From Rhizopus arrhizus (lineage: Eukaryota; Mucoromycota; Mucoromycetes; Mucorales; Rhizopodaceae), in assembly GCA_024220505.1 (NCBI GenBank), contig JAKZZE010000008.1, positions 930,001 to 994,000 of the forward strand: a stretch of 64,000 nt of DNA, given 5' to 3'. The translations under genes were made by a program, and so were the position numbers. A model generated the notes under the pieces. The model ran no database searches. It had not been told where the DNA came from and saw only the letters and a program-made list of their open reading frames with translations. Shown piece by piece: positions 1 through 10,682 of the stretch. Position 1 is the first letter of the stretch. Each line of letters opens with the position of its first letter.

Positions 1-200
1 GACCTGAGGTTAGATGACGAAAATAGTTACGACCGATATGATTTGACATGTATAAGAAAAATTTTATAGACTGATGTTAATAATCAACTGTTGAGATGAA
101 AGTGAAACTTGGCTGTTTAGGGCAGTGATAATTATCAGGTTCTATTCTTATTCAAACTCATTTGTAAAGATTTAGTCCAGAAGGATAAGACTGTATCTTA
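1..200. other. No recognisable gene
   Basis: I see no convincing coding region, RNA gene or terminal repeat here. It precedes a truncated Tc1 transposase fragment and is probably decayed sequence. Confidence 0.4.
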
Positions 201-220
201 TTGACATGTCAAAACATGAC

Positions 221-770
221 ATGGTCCAACATTTACTTTCAGCATGATAATGATCCAAAGCACAAGGCAAAATCCACAATAGCCTGGTTAGATAATCATC
301 AAGTGCGCTATATTAGCGATTGGCCAGCTCAGAGTCCGGACTTAAATCCAATAGAACATGTATGGCATCAACTGAAGTTAAAGCTCAGCTGTTACGAACG
401 TAGAGCAAAGAATACGGATGAGCTTTGGGAACGAGTAGAAAAAGCATGGAATGAATTTGATAAAGAACTTTGCCAAAGGTACATCGATAGCATGCCGGCA
501 AGAATTCAAGAGGTTATTAATAGAAAAGGAGGACCAACTAAATATTAATAAATAAACCCATTTCGTTCAAATTTTCGTTTTTTCAAATTTTCAAATTGCG
601 CGCCTCATACTTCCTTCAATACGTATCCAATGGGGCTTAAACTCTTTCGGATTTTTCAAGACATGTAGGAAATCTACTATGTAGAAACAGAAGCAGTTTG
701 TACCATTGTGACAGGATGTACGCTACAAAAACTGAGAAAAATGGATTCCTTGCAGCAATTTTTTGACCTA
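221..770 (+). pseudogene. Truncated Tc1/mariner copy (A2), transposase C-terminus
   Basis: This is the 3' part of a Tc1-like transposase gene, open to its stop at 546-548, followed by the 3' UTR of the element. It carries the second catalytic Asp (motif FQHDND) and the catalytic Glu in the SPDLNPIEHVW motif. The N-terminal DNA-binding half and first Asp are missing. It is almost identical to the same part of copies A1 (2067-3705) and A3 (7746-9384). Its 3' inverted repeat is cut after GACC TA at 769-770, exactly where element B1 begins, so B1 appears to have inserted into a TA inside the terminal repeat of A2. Not functional. Confidence 0.85.
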
Positions 771-2066
771 CAGTAGCGGACAAAACTGGTGCACAAAAAT
801 TAAAATCAACATTGTATCTCCGCCATATGTCTGCGACTTTTGTGGCATATACCATCTGAAAGACAGTCCAAAATATACATTATGTTATGTAAACCGGAAC
901 TGTGTCGGACATCCTTCAGGCATAAGGTCATTTTTAGTGATTTTTTGCATATTTCAATTTTCGCCAAAAATGTGGTGCTTGTCTAGCCTTCTTTCAATTT
1001 TCCCCATATCTCTCCCGTTTGCTTTCAGATTTCACCGCATATTAGTGAATTTTAGTAGCTCTTAAAAAATATATAAAACCGTAGTTATTTTGTACTTCCC
1101 ATTGAATCCCCCCTCTTGTTTTTACCCTATTCACTATAACAAAGTACTAGCCTTATATGTTTAAGAAAATAAGCAACTGTAAAAACGAAACTCTGAGATC
1201 TCGAATACACTTAGTTCGTACGACAACAGATATTTCTAGAATAACAAGAATCTCTAAATGGACAATCAACAGGAGAAAGAGGGAAGAAAGAAACTTAATG
1301 TCTTGTGATCATGAAGGTCTCCCGCTTTTAGTCTGAAAGTTACTAGCTCAATCACCAACCTAAAGCTTGGACAAGGTCCGTTACACACAGTTTCCGATGC
1401 TCAGCACATTTTGAGGACCTTAAGATACAGTATTAGCAAATTGTCAGTCTGAAGGCACTGTAGGAAGCTAGATTTTGAGTCTGGAAGTAAGGAATCGAAG
1501 AATTTCATCAGCTGTATTAGCCGGAAAAAGCGATGAATGTGGTATCACGACAAGCCATTGTATACAATAGAGGGCTGGAAGTCTGCTATCTTTAGCAATG
1601 AAACAAATATGAACATTATGGATGCAGATAGTATACACTAATATTGAAAGCAAGTCGAGCAACCTGAGCGATTTTTTCACAGTGATCAAACAATGAAGCA
1701 TGCTGGCTGCTCTGTTATGTTTTAAGGCTGTATTAGATATTGAGGACCGGAATATGCGTGTCAAGTATATGATGGTATAATGAACTCATAAATATACACA
1801 TATATTTCGCTTACTTCATACCACAAAAGCCTAGCGTATAGTGGTCTAAAACGTCGTAATCTCTCGTTTCAGTATGACAATGACACAAGGCACAAGTCGA
1901 CGCATGTCACAAACTCAATATTTGATAACAGCGCTTCTGTGCTACAAGTTTAGCCGCCACTAATCCCGGCCTAAGTCCGCTTAAGCATGCCAGGTGGCAA
2001 TTGATGGCAAAGGTATGATGACACGACACTAGATCAAAAAGGGTCGATGATCTTTGGAAAAGAGTA

Positions 2067-3705
2067 CAGTAGGTCAAAAAATTGCTGCAAGGAATCCATT
2101 TTTCTCAGTTTTTGTAGCGTACATCCTGTCACAATGGTACAAACTGCTTCTGTTTCTACATAGTAGATTTCCTACATGTCTTGAAAAATCCGAAAGAGTT
2201 TAAGCCCCATTGGATACGTATTGAAGGAAGTATGAGGCGCGCAATTTGAAAATTTGAAAAAACGAAAATTTGAACGAAATGGGTTTATTTATTAATATTT
2301 AGTTGGTCCTCCTTTTCTATTAATAACCTCTTGAATTCTTGCCGGCATGCTATCGATGTACCTTTGGCAAAGTTCTTTATCAAATTCATTCCATGCTTTT
2401 TCTACTCGTTCCCAAAGCTCATCCGTATTCTTTGCTCTACGTTCGTAGCAGCTGAGCTTTAACTTCAGTTGATGCCATACATGTTCTATTGGATTTAAGT
2501 CCGGACTCTGAGCTGGCCAATCGCTAATATAGCGCACTTGATGATTATCTAACCAGGCTATTGTGGATTTTATCTTGTGCTTTGGGTCATTATCATGCTG
2601 AAAGTAAATGTAGGACCAGTCGAAATTATAGTGCTCCATAGTATCACGAAGCGTGGTGTCCAAATTATGCTGGTAAACATCCGAATAAATGCTTCCATCG
2701 TAAATTTGGCAGTCATATCCTGGACTTCCGCATGTTATACAGCCTCACGTCATCAACTTGCTAGCTCTATGCTTGACTGTAAATTTCAGGTCACGATGTT
2801 GAAAAAGACCACTTGGCCTTTTCCAATAGTAGTTACCACCATCAGATCCCCATACATTGATCTTAGTACCACTAGAGAACACTGTTTGCTGTAAGCCATC
2901 CACTGTCTAACCCTGATGATCGTTGACACATTCTAACTGATGCTACATATGTGCTTTTGTCGGAAATAGCTTCTTTTTTTCTATTGAAAAATGGAACTGC
3001 ATTGATTTCAGTACCTTAATTGCTGACTGGTATGAGATATCATAGCCTAGTGCAGCCAGCTCCCGGCATACCTTTTTGGCAGTCTTTAGAACCCCTTCAA
3101 CGAATTTTCTTTTGATTAACCGCTTCGTCACTTTGGAGACTATTGTAGGTCTCCCACCTGTATTTATTGTCCTGTTTAAAAACAACCTTCTAAAGTGTCT
3201 ACTAACAGTTGTTTTATGTACTCCAGTCTCCTTAGCAATATCGTACGCTGATGTGGGCTCAGTTAATGTTTGTTTGAGATCGTTTACTTTCTCGTTTGAT
3301 AGTCATTTAGGCATGTGGTTGATGATAGGGTAAAAAAGAGAAATAATTTGAATAAGACAATTTAAAATTTAGAATAAAGGAATTTTAAGCGCTTTTATAT
3401 ACTGGCAACATTCTAATCATGTCAAGTATGTGAAAAATTATAATAACAACCGGTTGGGTCGTATTAAAATTCGTCATTCCAAACATATGTAAACAAGTAA
3501 AAAATGCCGGATGTTTATAATATTCCCTTTAACAATCTCAAATTCCACCAATAATCATTGCTCATATCAGATAATCGACGAATAAATGCCCTTTCTAGTG
3601 AGGTACAAACAATCAATGTTTGAGATAGTTTCATGCAGTATCCATAGACAACCAGCTGTAAAACAGGTATTTTGCAATTCCTTGCAGCAAATTTTTGACC
3701 TACTG
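2067..3705 (-). mobile_element. Tc1/mariner element A1, nested in B1
   Basis: A 1639-bp element bounded by CAGTAGGTCAAAAA-type inverted repeats (about 28 bp), with TA at 2065-2066 and 3706-3707. The pre-insertion site, with a single TA, is preserved in element B2 at 5910-5911, which proves the ends. The transposase gene inside is broken. Confidence 0.93.
2292..3314 (-). pseudogene. Tc1 transposase of A1, inactivated
   Basis: Likely start is the ATG at 3314-3312. It is followed after three codons by an in-frame stop; the helix-turn-helix part (DIAKETGVHKTTVSRHFRRL) then reads on to a stop at 2943. The catalytic C-terminus is open again at 2292-2663 (QHDND ... SPDLNPIE). The middle, with the first catalytic Asp, is broken by frameshifts. 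There are 35 residues between the second Asp and the Glu, one more than classical Tc1 (34). Both A1 and A3 share the lesions, so the element was already dead when it was duplicated along with B. Confidence 0.85.
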
Positions 3706-4040
3706 TAGTTAAAGAGCCGGGTTCTTTTATTGAAAATGATATACACGCATATTATTAGCATATGCAAAGAAGAACATCCGATGATATCAAGAGATGAGAT
3801 GATTATATAAAGTCTAAGGTCTTAGCCACTTTTGCGGTTTTTAGAAAATATAAAATTTTATAAATTTAAAGCACGCTTATCGCTCAGTTTTAACAATGTC
3901 ATGCTTAGAACATACATAGATTACAATGACTAGTATATCCTCCTTCTAGTACAGTTTCATGGCTATTACAATTACCATGAGCAGGTAATGGTAGTTAAAA
4001 GCTGAAAAAAAGTTTTGTGCACCAGTTTTGTCCGCTACTG

Positions 4041-4612
4041 TAGATGGCATCACATAGTTGTTGATGGATATCATCGATATATTCATAGGCTGCAGAGCTA
4101 TAAGAAAAAGGAAGAGATGAATGAGGTGGTAAGATAAGCCCTAAGTTTTCTTTGAATACGTCCCTGTAAGAATATCTGTTTTTAGAAAGTTTGAGTCTGC
4201 CCAGATTCCAGGTAACACGCTGTGGAGGTAGACGGTGTTGAGTGATATCGGGGAGCCTGAAAGAGAAAGTCATGAACTTGTGATTAGAAGAAAGAGATAG
4301 ATCATGGCGAATGGTCAATGAAGGCGAGACCAGGTCCGTATCACTTAGGAAAAAGTCGATAATGCTTGTTCCCTGAAATGTATAGGATGTAGGTTGCTTG
4401 TAAGTGAAACGTTGATTCCATAGTGTACGATTTTGAGTTTAAATCCAGTTTGAGAAGACACGGCCGCGAGAGTCGAGTCATGTGTCATCAGTGATCTGTC
4501 CCAGCCGAGCATTAAAGTCACCGCAAAGTATTATCGTAGTAGTAGAAGCATATTGCATAGGTAATTCATCAAGGATTGCAGTAATTGGTACATCCTCTTC
4601 TAACTCAGGAGG
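4041..4612 (-). pseudogene. LINE N ORF2 fragment (endonuclease, middle and end)
   Basis: On the minus strand this reads as the second half of an apurinic-endonuclease-type LINE endonuclease: CGDFNARLG, then IIDFFLSD and LSLSSNHKFM, then WNLGRLKLSK, collinear with the ORF2 proteins of the L and M elements further right. Two in-frame stops interrupt it, TGA after ITDDT and TAA after FSNWI; both fit single C-to-T changes from CGA and CAA. It is separated from its N-terminal part (6247-6583) by B2 and cut at a TA by B1 at its 3' side; the RT part is absent. Confidence 0.8.
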
Positions 4613-4614
4613 TA

Positions 4615-6244
4615 CAGTAGCGGACAAAACTGGTGCACAAAACTTAAAATTAACATTGTATCTCCGCCATATGTCTGCGACTTTTGTGGTATATACCATC
4701 TGAAAGACAGTCTAAAATATACATTACGTTATGTAAACCGGAACTGTGCCGGACATCCCTCAGGCATAAGGTCATTTTTAGTGATTTTTTGCATATTTCA
4801 ATTTTCGCCAAAAATGTAGTGCTTGTCTAGCCTTCTTTCAATTTTCCCCAAATCTCTCCCGTTTGCTTTCAGATTTCACAGCATATTAGTAAATTTTAGT
4901 AGCTCTTAAAAAATATATAAAACCGTAGTTATTTTGTATTTCCCATTGAATCCCCCCTTTTGTTTTTACCCTATTCACTATAACAAAGTACTAGCCTTAT
5001 ATGTTTAAGAAAATAAGCAACTGTAAAAACGAAACTCTGAGACCTCGAATACACTTAGCTCGTACGACAACAGATATTTCTAGAATAACAAGAATCTCTA
5101 AATGGACAATCAACAGGAGAAAGAGGGAAGAAAGAAACTTAATGTCTTGTGATCATGAAGGTCTCCCGCTTTTAGTCTGAAAAGTTACTAGCTCAATCAC
5201 CAACCTAGAGCTTGGACAAGGTCCGCTATACACAGTTCCTGATGCTCAGCACATTTTGAGGACCTTAAGATACAGTATTAGCAGACTGTCAGTCTAAAGG
5301 CACAGTAGGAAGCTAGATTTTGAGTCTGGAAGTAAGGAATCGAAGAATTTCATCAGCTGTATAAGTCGGAAAAAGCGATGAATGTGGTATCACAACAAGC
5401 CATTGTATACTATAGAGGGCTGGAAGTCTGCTATCTTTAGCAATGAAACAAATATGAACATTATGGATGCAGACAGTATACACTAATATTGAAAGCAAGT
5501 CGAGCAACCTGAGCGATTTTTTCACGGTGATCAAACAATGAAGCATGCTGGCTGCTCTGTTATGTTTTAAGGCTGTATTAGATATTGAGGACCAGAATAT
5601 GTGTGTCAGGTATACGATGGTATAATGAACTCATAAATATACACATATATTTCGCTTACTTCATACCACAAAAGCCTAGCGTATAGTAGTCTAAAACGTC
5701 GTAATCTCTCGTTTCAGTATGACAATGACACAAGGCACAAGTCAACGCATGTCACAAACTCAATATTTGATAACAGCACTTCTGTGCTACAAGTTTAGCC
5801 GCCACTAATCCCGGCCTAAGTCCGCTTAAGCATGCCAGGTGGCAATTGATGGCAAAGGTATGATGATACGACACTAGATCAAAAAGGGTCGATGATCTTT
5901 GGAAAAGAGTAGTTAAAGAGCCGGGTTCTTTTATTGAAAATGATATACACGCATATTATTAGCATATGCAAAGAAGAATATCCGATGATATCAAGAGATG
6001 AGATGATTATATAAAGTCTAAGGTCTTAGCCACTTTTGCGGTTTTTAGAAAATATAAAATTTTATAAATTTAAAGCACGCTTATCGCTCAGTTTTAACAC
6101 TGTCATGCTTAGAACATACATAAATTACAATGACTAGTATATCCTCCTTCTAGTACAGTTTCATGACTATTGCAATTACCATGAGCAGGTAATGGTAGTT
6201 AAAAGCTGAAAAAAAGTTTTGTGCACCAGTTTTGTCCGCTACTG
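4615..6244. mobile_element. Tc1-like element B2 (1630 bp)
   Basis: Complete element with the same inverted repeats as B1, flanked by TA at 4613-4614 and 6245-6246. It lies within the endonuclease region of LINE N, whose reading frame resumes on each side. It lacks the A insertion and shows the uninterrupted target GAG-TA-GTT at 5910. Its own transposase frame is decayed. Confidence 0.92.
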
Positions 6245-6246
6245 TA

Positions 6247-6583
6247 TATAAGTGCAGTGAATCAGTACAGTTGAGGATAAAACAATAGATAAAGTATACT
6301 TAGCTAATAAAGGATGAGAATGTTCTATTTGACAGACAGGGAAGTCACATCTGGGATTAACCAGTAAGGCAAGACCAAGATGTCCCTGAAGGCCTCTTGA
6401 GGTTGTCAATGGTAAGCCATAAGTATGATACTCCTTCCAGGTAGGTTTGAATCTCGTTGGAGAAAGTAAACAGGTTTCAGTAAGAAAAAGAATGTCAGAG
6501 TTCGGTGCAAGTTGTAAAATCGGATACATCGATTGTTTTGGTATTCCGGTAGTATTAAATAATGAAATTGTTGGTCGACTCAT
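6247..6583 (-). pseudogene. LINE N ORF2 N-terminus (endonuclease start)
   Basis: Starts at ATG 6583-6581 and reads SDILFLTETCLLSP, EYHTYGLPL and LALLVNPRC, matching the endonuclease N-terminus of the L elements (LIFITETWLLSP, QYHTYGVPL, ISLLVNPDC). The usual WNANG motif is not seen. The frame is broken by B2 at TA 6245-6246, after HCTYI. With the 4041-4612 piece it forms one endonuclease domain of a third LINE family, distinct from L and M. Confidence 0.8.
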
Positions 6584-6586
6584 TAT

Positions 6587-6820
6587 TTAATGTTGGGAAG
6601 ATTCAGGGGCAGCTTCGTCAGACATGTTAAGGTCATTGTCCAAAAGCATTTGGCCGATATCGTCTGGAAGTGATGGAGAAGAGGTGTTTGATGTTTGATT
6701 GAATATGCTACCAGTCTGTGGGTAGCGATCCGAAGCTAGAGAATCGTAAAGCTTTTTGGTGATGTACACTAGGTGAAAAAATAGGGACAACCTTTTCGAA
6801 AATTTCATTTCATGCAGCAT
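6587..6820 (-). pseudogene. LINE N ORF1 C-terminal fragment
   Basis: A short frame ending four codons before the ORF2 start, the place where ORF1 ends in the related L and M elements. Its text (SLFFHLVYITKKLYDSL, then an acidic Ser-rich tail ending SSQH) resembles the end of L ORF1 (SFFVKNWITLDQYKEV, ending TSSQ). The upstream part of ORF1 is not recognisable. Unlike L and M, stop and start do not overlap here. Confidence 0.55.
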
Positions 6821-7145
6821 ATAGCATTAAGAGAAGGTCGCCTCATGACGCTAGCAATATATTAAACCGAGGTTAATGTATGAAGTATTTCATCAAAATA
6901 TGATGAGCCAACTATGGAAAATGAGGGAGTAATGCATATATAATTGGCCGAATTTTAGATACTCCACAGCTCAGTTTTAGACAATATTTAGTACTCTTCT
7001 AGTTTGACCTGGAATGTCAGTTATAATTAAAATGCAAACCAATTCTAATATTAGCTATGCACGTTCCTATAATTAATAATATAAAATGGATGTTGTTTTC
7101 CCTCATTCATACATTCTTTTTTTTCGTTATATTCTTCTTACTTCC
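6821..7145. other. AT-rich spacer, no gene seen
   Basis: Between the LINE N remnant and the Tc1-C fragment. It may hold the decayed remainder of LINE N ORF1 and the unrecognised 5' end of Tc1-C; I cannot identify terminal repeats. Confidence 0.35.
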
Positions 7146-7410
7146 TGCGAAATTTCTCTTACTTATGCTTCGCGCTTTACTTCAAGACACGCAAGACAGC
7201 ATCAAGTCTGCACTGATGAGCAATAGAAGCCCAAAGGATATTGTTGGTAAATTTGGTATCCATCCCAAGACAGTTAGGAGATATAGAAACAAGCTATTTG
7301 GGCCAATGGTACCCGCAACACGTGGTAGACATACACTTGTGTCATCTGCTACGAAGGAATATATCATGGTATTACTGATTAAAGGAGCCCTAAAGATAGC
7401 CAAGGATGTA
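7146..7410 (+). pseudogene. Tc1-type transposase N-terminus (element C), cut by B3
   Basis: The frame reads a bipartite helix-turn-helix DNA-binding region: DSIKSALMSNRSPKDIVGKF, then HPKTVRRYRNKLFG, then a RGRHTLVSSATKEYI linker (GRP-box-like position), as in Tc1/mariner transposases. It stops at TA 7409-7410 where B3 starts. The catalytic half is not found on the other side of B3, where a Tnp2-type gene begins, so the rest of C was lost. It is a different family from A, B and D. Confidence 0.7.
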
Positions 7411-7745
7411 CAGTAGCGGACAAAACTGGTGCACAAAACTTTTTTTCAGCTTTTAACTACCATTACCTGCTCATGGTAATTGTAATAGCCATGAAACTGT
7501 ACTAGAAGGAGGATATACTAGTCATTGTAATCTATGTATGTTCTAAGCATGACATTGTTAAAACTGAGCGATAAGCGTGCTTTAAATTTATAAAATTTTA
7601 TATTTTCTAAAAACCGCAAAAGTGGCTAAGACCTTAGACTTTATATAATCATCTCATCTCTTGATATCATCGGATGTTCTTCTTTGCATATGCTAATAAT
7701 ATGCGTGTATATCATTTTCAATAAAAGAACCCGGCTCTTTAACTA

Positions 7746-9384
7746 CAGTAGGTCAAAAATTTGCTGCAAGGAATTGCAAAATACCTGTTTTACAGCTGGT
7801 TGTCTATGGATACTGCATGAAACTATCTCAAACATTGATTGTTTGTACCTCACTAGAAAGGGCATTTATTCGTCGATTATCTGATATGAGCAATGATTAT
7901 TGGTGGAATTTGAGATTGTTAAAGGGAATATTATAAACATCCGGCATTTTTTACTTGTTTACATATGTTTGGAATGACGAATTTTAATACGACCCAACCG
8001 GTTGTTATTATAATTTTTCACATACTTGACATGATTAGAATGTTGCCAGTATATAAAAGCGCTTAAAATTCCTTTATTCTAAATTTTAAATTGTCTTATT
8101 CAAATTATTTCTCTTTTTTACCCTATCATCAACCACATGCCTAAATGACTATCAAACGAGAAAGTAAACGATCTCAAACAAACATTAACTGAGCCCACAT
8201 CAGCGTACGATATTGCTAAGGAGACTGGAGTACATAAAACAACTGTTAGTAGACACTTTAGAAGGTTGTTTTTAAACAGGACAATAAATACAGGTGGGAG
8301 ACCTACAATAGTCTCCAAAGTGACGAAGCGGTTAATCAAAAGAAAATTCGTTGAAGGGGTTCTAAAGACTGCCAAAAAGGTATGCCGGGAGCTGGCTGCA
8401 CTAGGCTATGATATCTCATACCAGTCAGCAATTAAGGTACTGAAATCAATGCAGTTCCATTTTTCAATAGAAAAAAAGAAGCTATTTCCGACAAAAGCAC
8501 ATATGTAGCATCAGTTAGAATGTGTCAACGATCATCAGGGTTAGACAGTGGATGGCTTACAGCAAACAGTGTTCTCTAGTGGTACTAAGATCAATGTATG
8601 GGGATCTGATGGTGGTAACTACTATTGGAAAAGGCCAAGTGGTCTTTTTCAACATCGTGACCTGAAATTTACAGTCAAGCATAGAGCTAGCAAGTTGATG
8701 ACGTGAGGCTGTATAACATGCGGAAGTCCAGGATATGACTGCCAAATTTACGATGGAAGCATTTATTCGGATGTTTACCAGCATAATTTGGACACCACGC
8801 TTCGTGATACTATGGAGCACTATAATTTCGACTGGTCCTACATTTACTTTCAGCATGATAATGACCCAAAGCACAAGATAAAATCCACAATAGCCTGGTT
8901 AGATAATCATCAAGTGCGCTATATTAGCGATTGGCCAGCTCAGAGTCCGGACTTAAATCCAATAGAACATGTATGGCATCAACTGAAGTTAAAGCTCAGC
9001 TGCTACGAACGTAGAGCAAAGAATACGGATGAGCTTTGGGAACGAGTAGAAAAAGCATGGAATGAATTTGATAAAGAACTTTGCCAAAGGTATATCGATA
9101 GCATGCCGGCAAGAATTCAAGAGGCTATTAATAAAAAAGGAGGATCAACTAAATATTAATAAATAAATTCATTTCGTTCAAATTTTCGTTTTTTCAAATT
9201 TTCAAATTGCGCACCTCATACTTCCTTCAATACTTATCCAATGGGGCTTAAACTCTTTCGGATTTTTCAAGACATGTAGGAAATCTACTATGTAGAAACA
9301 GAAGCAGTTTGTACCATTGTGACAGGATGTACGCTACAAAAACTGAGAAAAATGGATTCCTTGCAGCAATTTTTTGACCTACTG
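7746..9384 (+). mobile_element. Tc1/mariner element A3, nested in B3
   Basis: 1639 bp with the same ends as A1, TA at 7744-7745 and 9385-9386. It is nearly identical to A1 except for a cluster of substitutions at about 9119-9235, where A1 and A2 agree with each other. Confidence 0.92.
8137..9159 (+). pseudogene. Tc1 transposase of A3, inactivated
   Basis: Same broken gene as in A1: ATG at 8137 with an in-frame TGA at the fourth codon, a helix-turn-helix segment to 8508, and a catalytic C-terminus at 8788-9159 with a D-35 residues-E spacing. The frame around 8509-8787 is shifted. No functional product is expected. Confidence 0.85.
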
Positions 9385-10682
9385 TACTCTTTTCCAAAGA
9401 TCATCGACCCTTTTTGATCTAGTGTCGTGTCATCATACCTTTGCCATCAATTGCCACCTGGCATGCTTAAGCGGACTTAGGCCGGGATTAGTGGCGGCTA
9501 AACTTGTAGCACAGAAGCGCTGTTATCAAATATTGAGTTTGTGACATGCGTCGACTTGTGCCTTGTGTCATTGTCATACTGAAACGAGAGATTACGACGT
9601 TTTAGACCACTATACGCTAGGCTTTTGTGGTATGAAGTAAGCGAAATATATGTGTATATTTATGAGTTCATTATACCATCATATACTTGACACACATATT
9701 CCGGTCCTCAATATCTAATACAGCCTTAAAACATAACAGAGCAGCCAGCATGCTTCATTGTTTGATCACTGTGAAAAAATCGCTCAGGTTGCTCGACTTG
9801 CTTTCAATATTAGTGTATACTATCTGCATCCATAATGTTCATATTTGTTTCATTGCTAAAGATAGCAGACTTCCAGCCCTCTATTGTATACAATGGCTTG
9901 TCGTGATACCACATTCATCGCTTTTTCCGACTTATACAGCTGATGAAATTCTTCGATTCCTTACTTCCAGACTCAAAATCTAGCTTCCTACAGTGCCTTC
10001 AGACTGACAATTTGCTAATACTGTATCTTAAGGTCCTCAAAATGTGCTGAGCATCGGAAACTGTGTGTAACGGACCTTGTCCAAGCTTTAGGTTGGTGAT
10101 TGAGCTAGTAACTTTCAGACTAAAAGCGGGAGACCTTCATGATCACAAGACATTAAGTTTCTTTCTTCCCTCTTTCTCCTGTTGATTGTCCATTTAGAGA
10201 TTCTTGTTATTCTAGAAATATCTGTTGTCGTACGAACTAAGTGTATTCGAGATCTCAGAGTTTCGTTTTTACAGTTGCTTATTTTCTTAAACATATAAGG
10301 CTAGTACTTTGTTATAGTGAATAGGGTAAAAACAAGAGGGGGGATTCAATGGGAAGTACAAAATAACTACGGTTTTATATATTTTTTAAGAGCTACTAAA
10401 ATTCACTAATATGCGGTGAAATCTGAAAGCAAACGGGAGAGATATGGGGAAAATTGAAAGAAGGCTAGACAAGCACCACATTTTTGGCGAAAATTGAAAT
10501 ATGCAAAAAATCACTAAAAATGACCTTATGCCTGGGGGATGTCCGGTACAGTTCCGGTTTACATAACATAATGTATATTTTGGACTGTCTTTCAGATGGT
10601 ATATGCCACAAAAGTCGCAGACATATGGCGGAGATACAATGTTGATTTTAACTTTTGTGCACCAGTTTTGTCCGCTACTGTA

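Larger units (their letters stand above)
771..4040. mobile_element. Tc1-like element B1 with nested element A1
   Basis: The element starts CAGTAGCGGACAAAACTGG at 771 and ends with the inverted complement at 4040, flanked by TA at 769-770 and 4041-4042. Without the nested copy of A it is about 1629 bp, the size of B2 (1630 bp). Its own transposase is heavily decayed; a plus-strand remnant of the catalytic region (QYDNDTRHKS) can be read near 1875-1905, with stops around it. B3 (7411-10680) is a near-identical inverted copy carrying A at the same place. Its two flanks belong to different old elements: A2 on the left and LINE N on the right. Confidence 0.9.
7411..10680. mobile_element. Tc1-like element B3 with nested A3 (inverted copy of B1+A1)
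   Basis: 3270 bp, the same length as B1, in the opposite orientation, with the same inverted repeats and TA at 7409-7410 and 10681-10682. The nested A3 is at the identical internal TA. The two flanks are unrelated (Tc1-C on the left, the Tnp2 gene on the right). Together with B1 it forms an inverted repeat with arms of 3.27 kb around a 3.37-kb centre. Confidence 0.9.

Noticed and set aside
4041..7410. A simple inversion between B1 and B3
   Set aside because: Flipping the segment does not rejoin A2, LINE N, Tc1-C or the Tnp2 gene to their missing parts.
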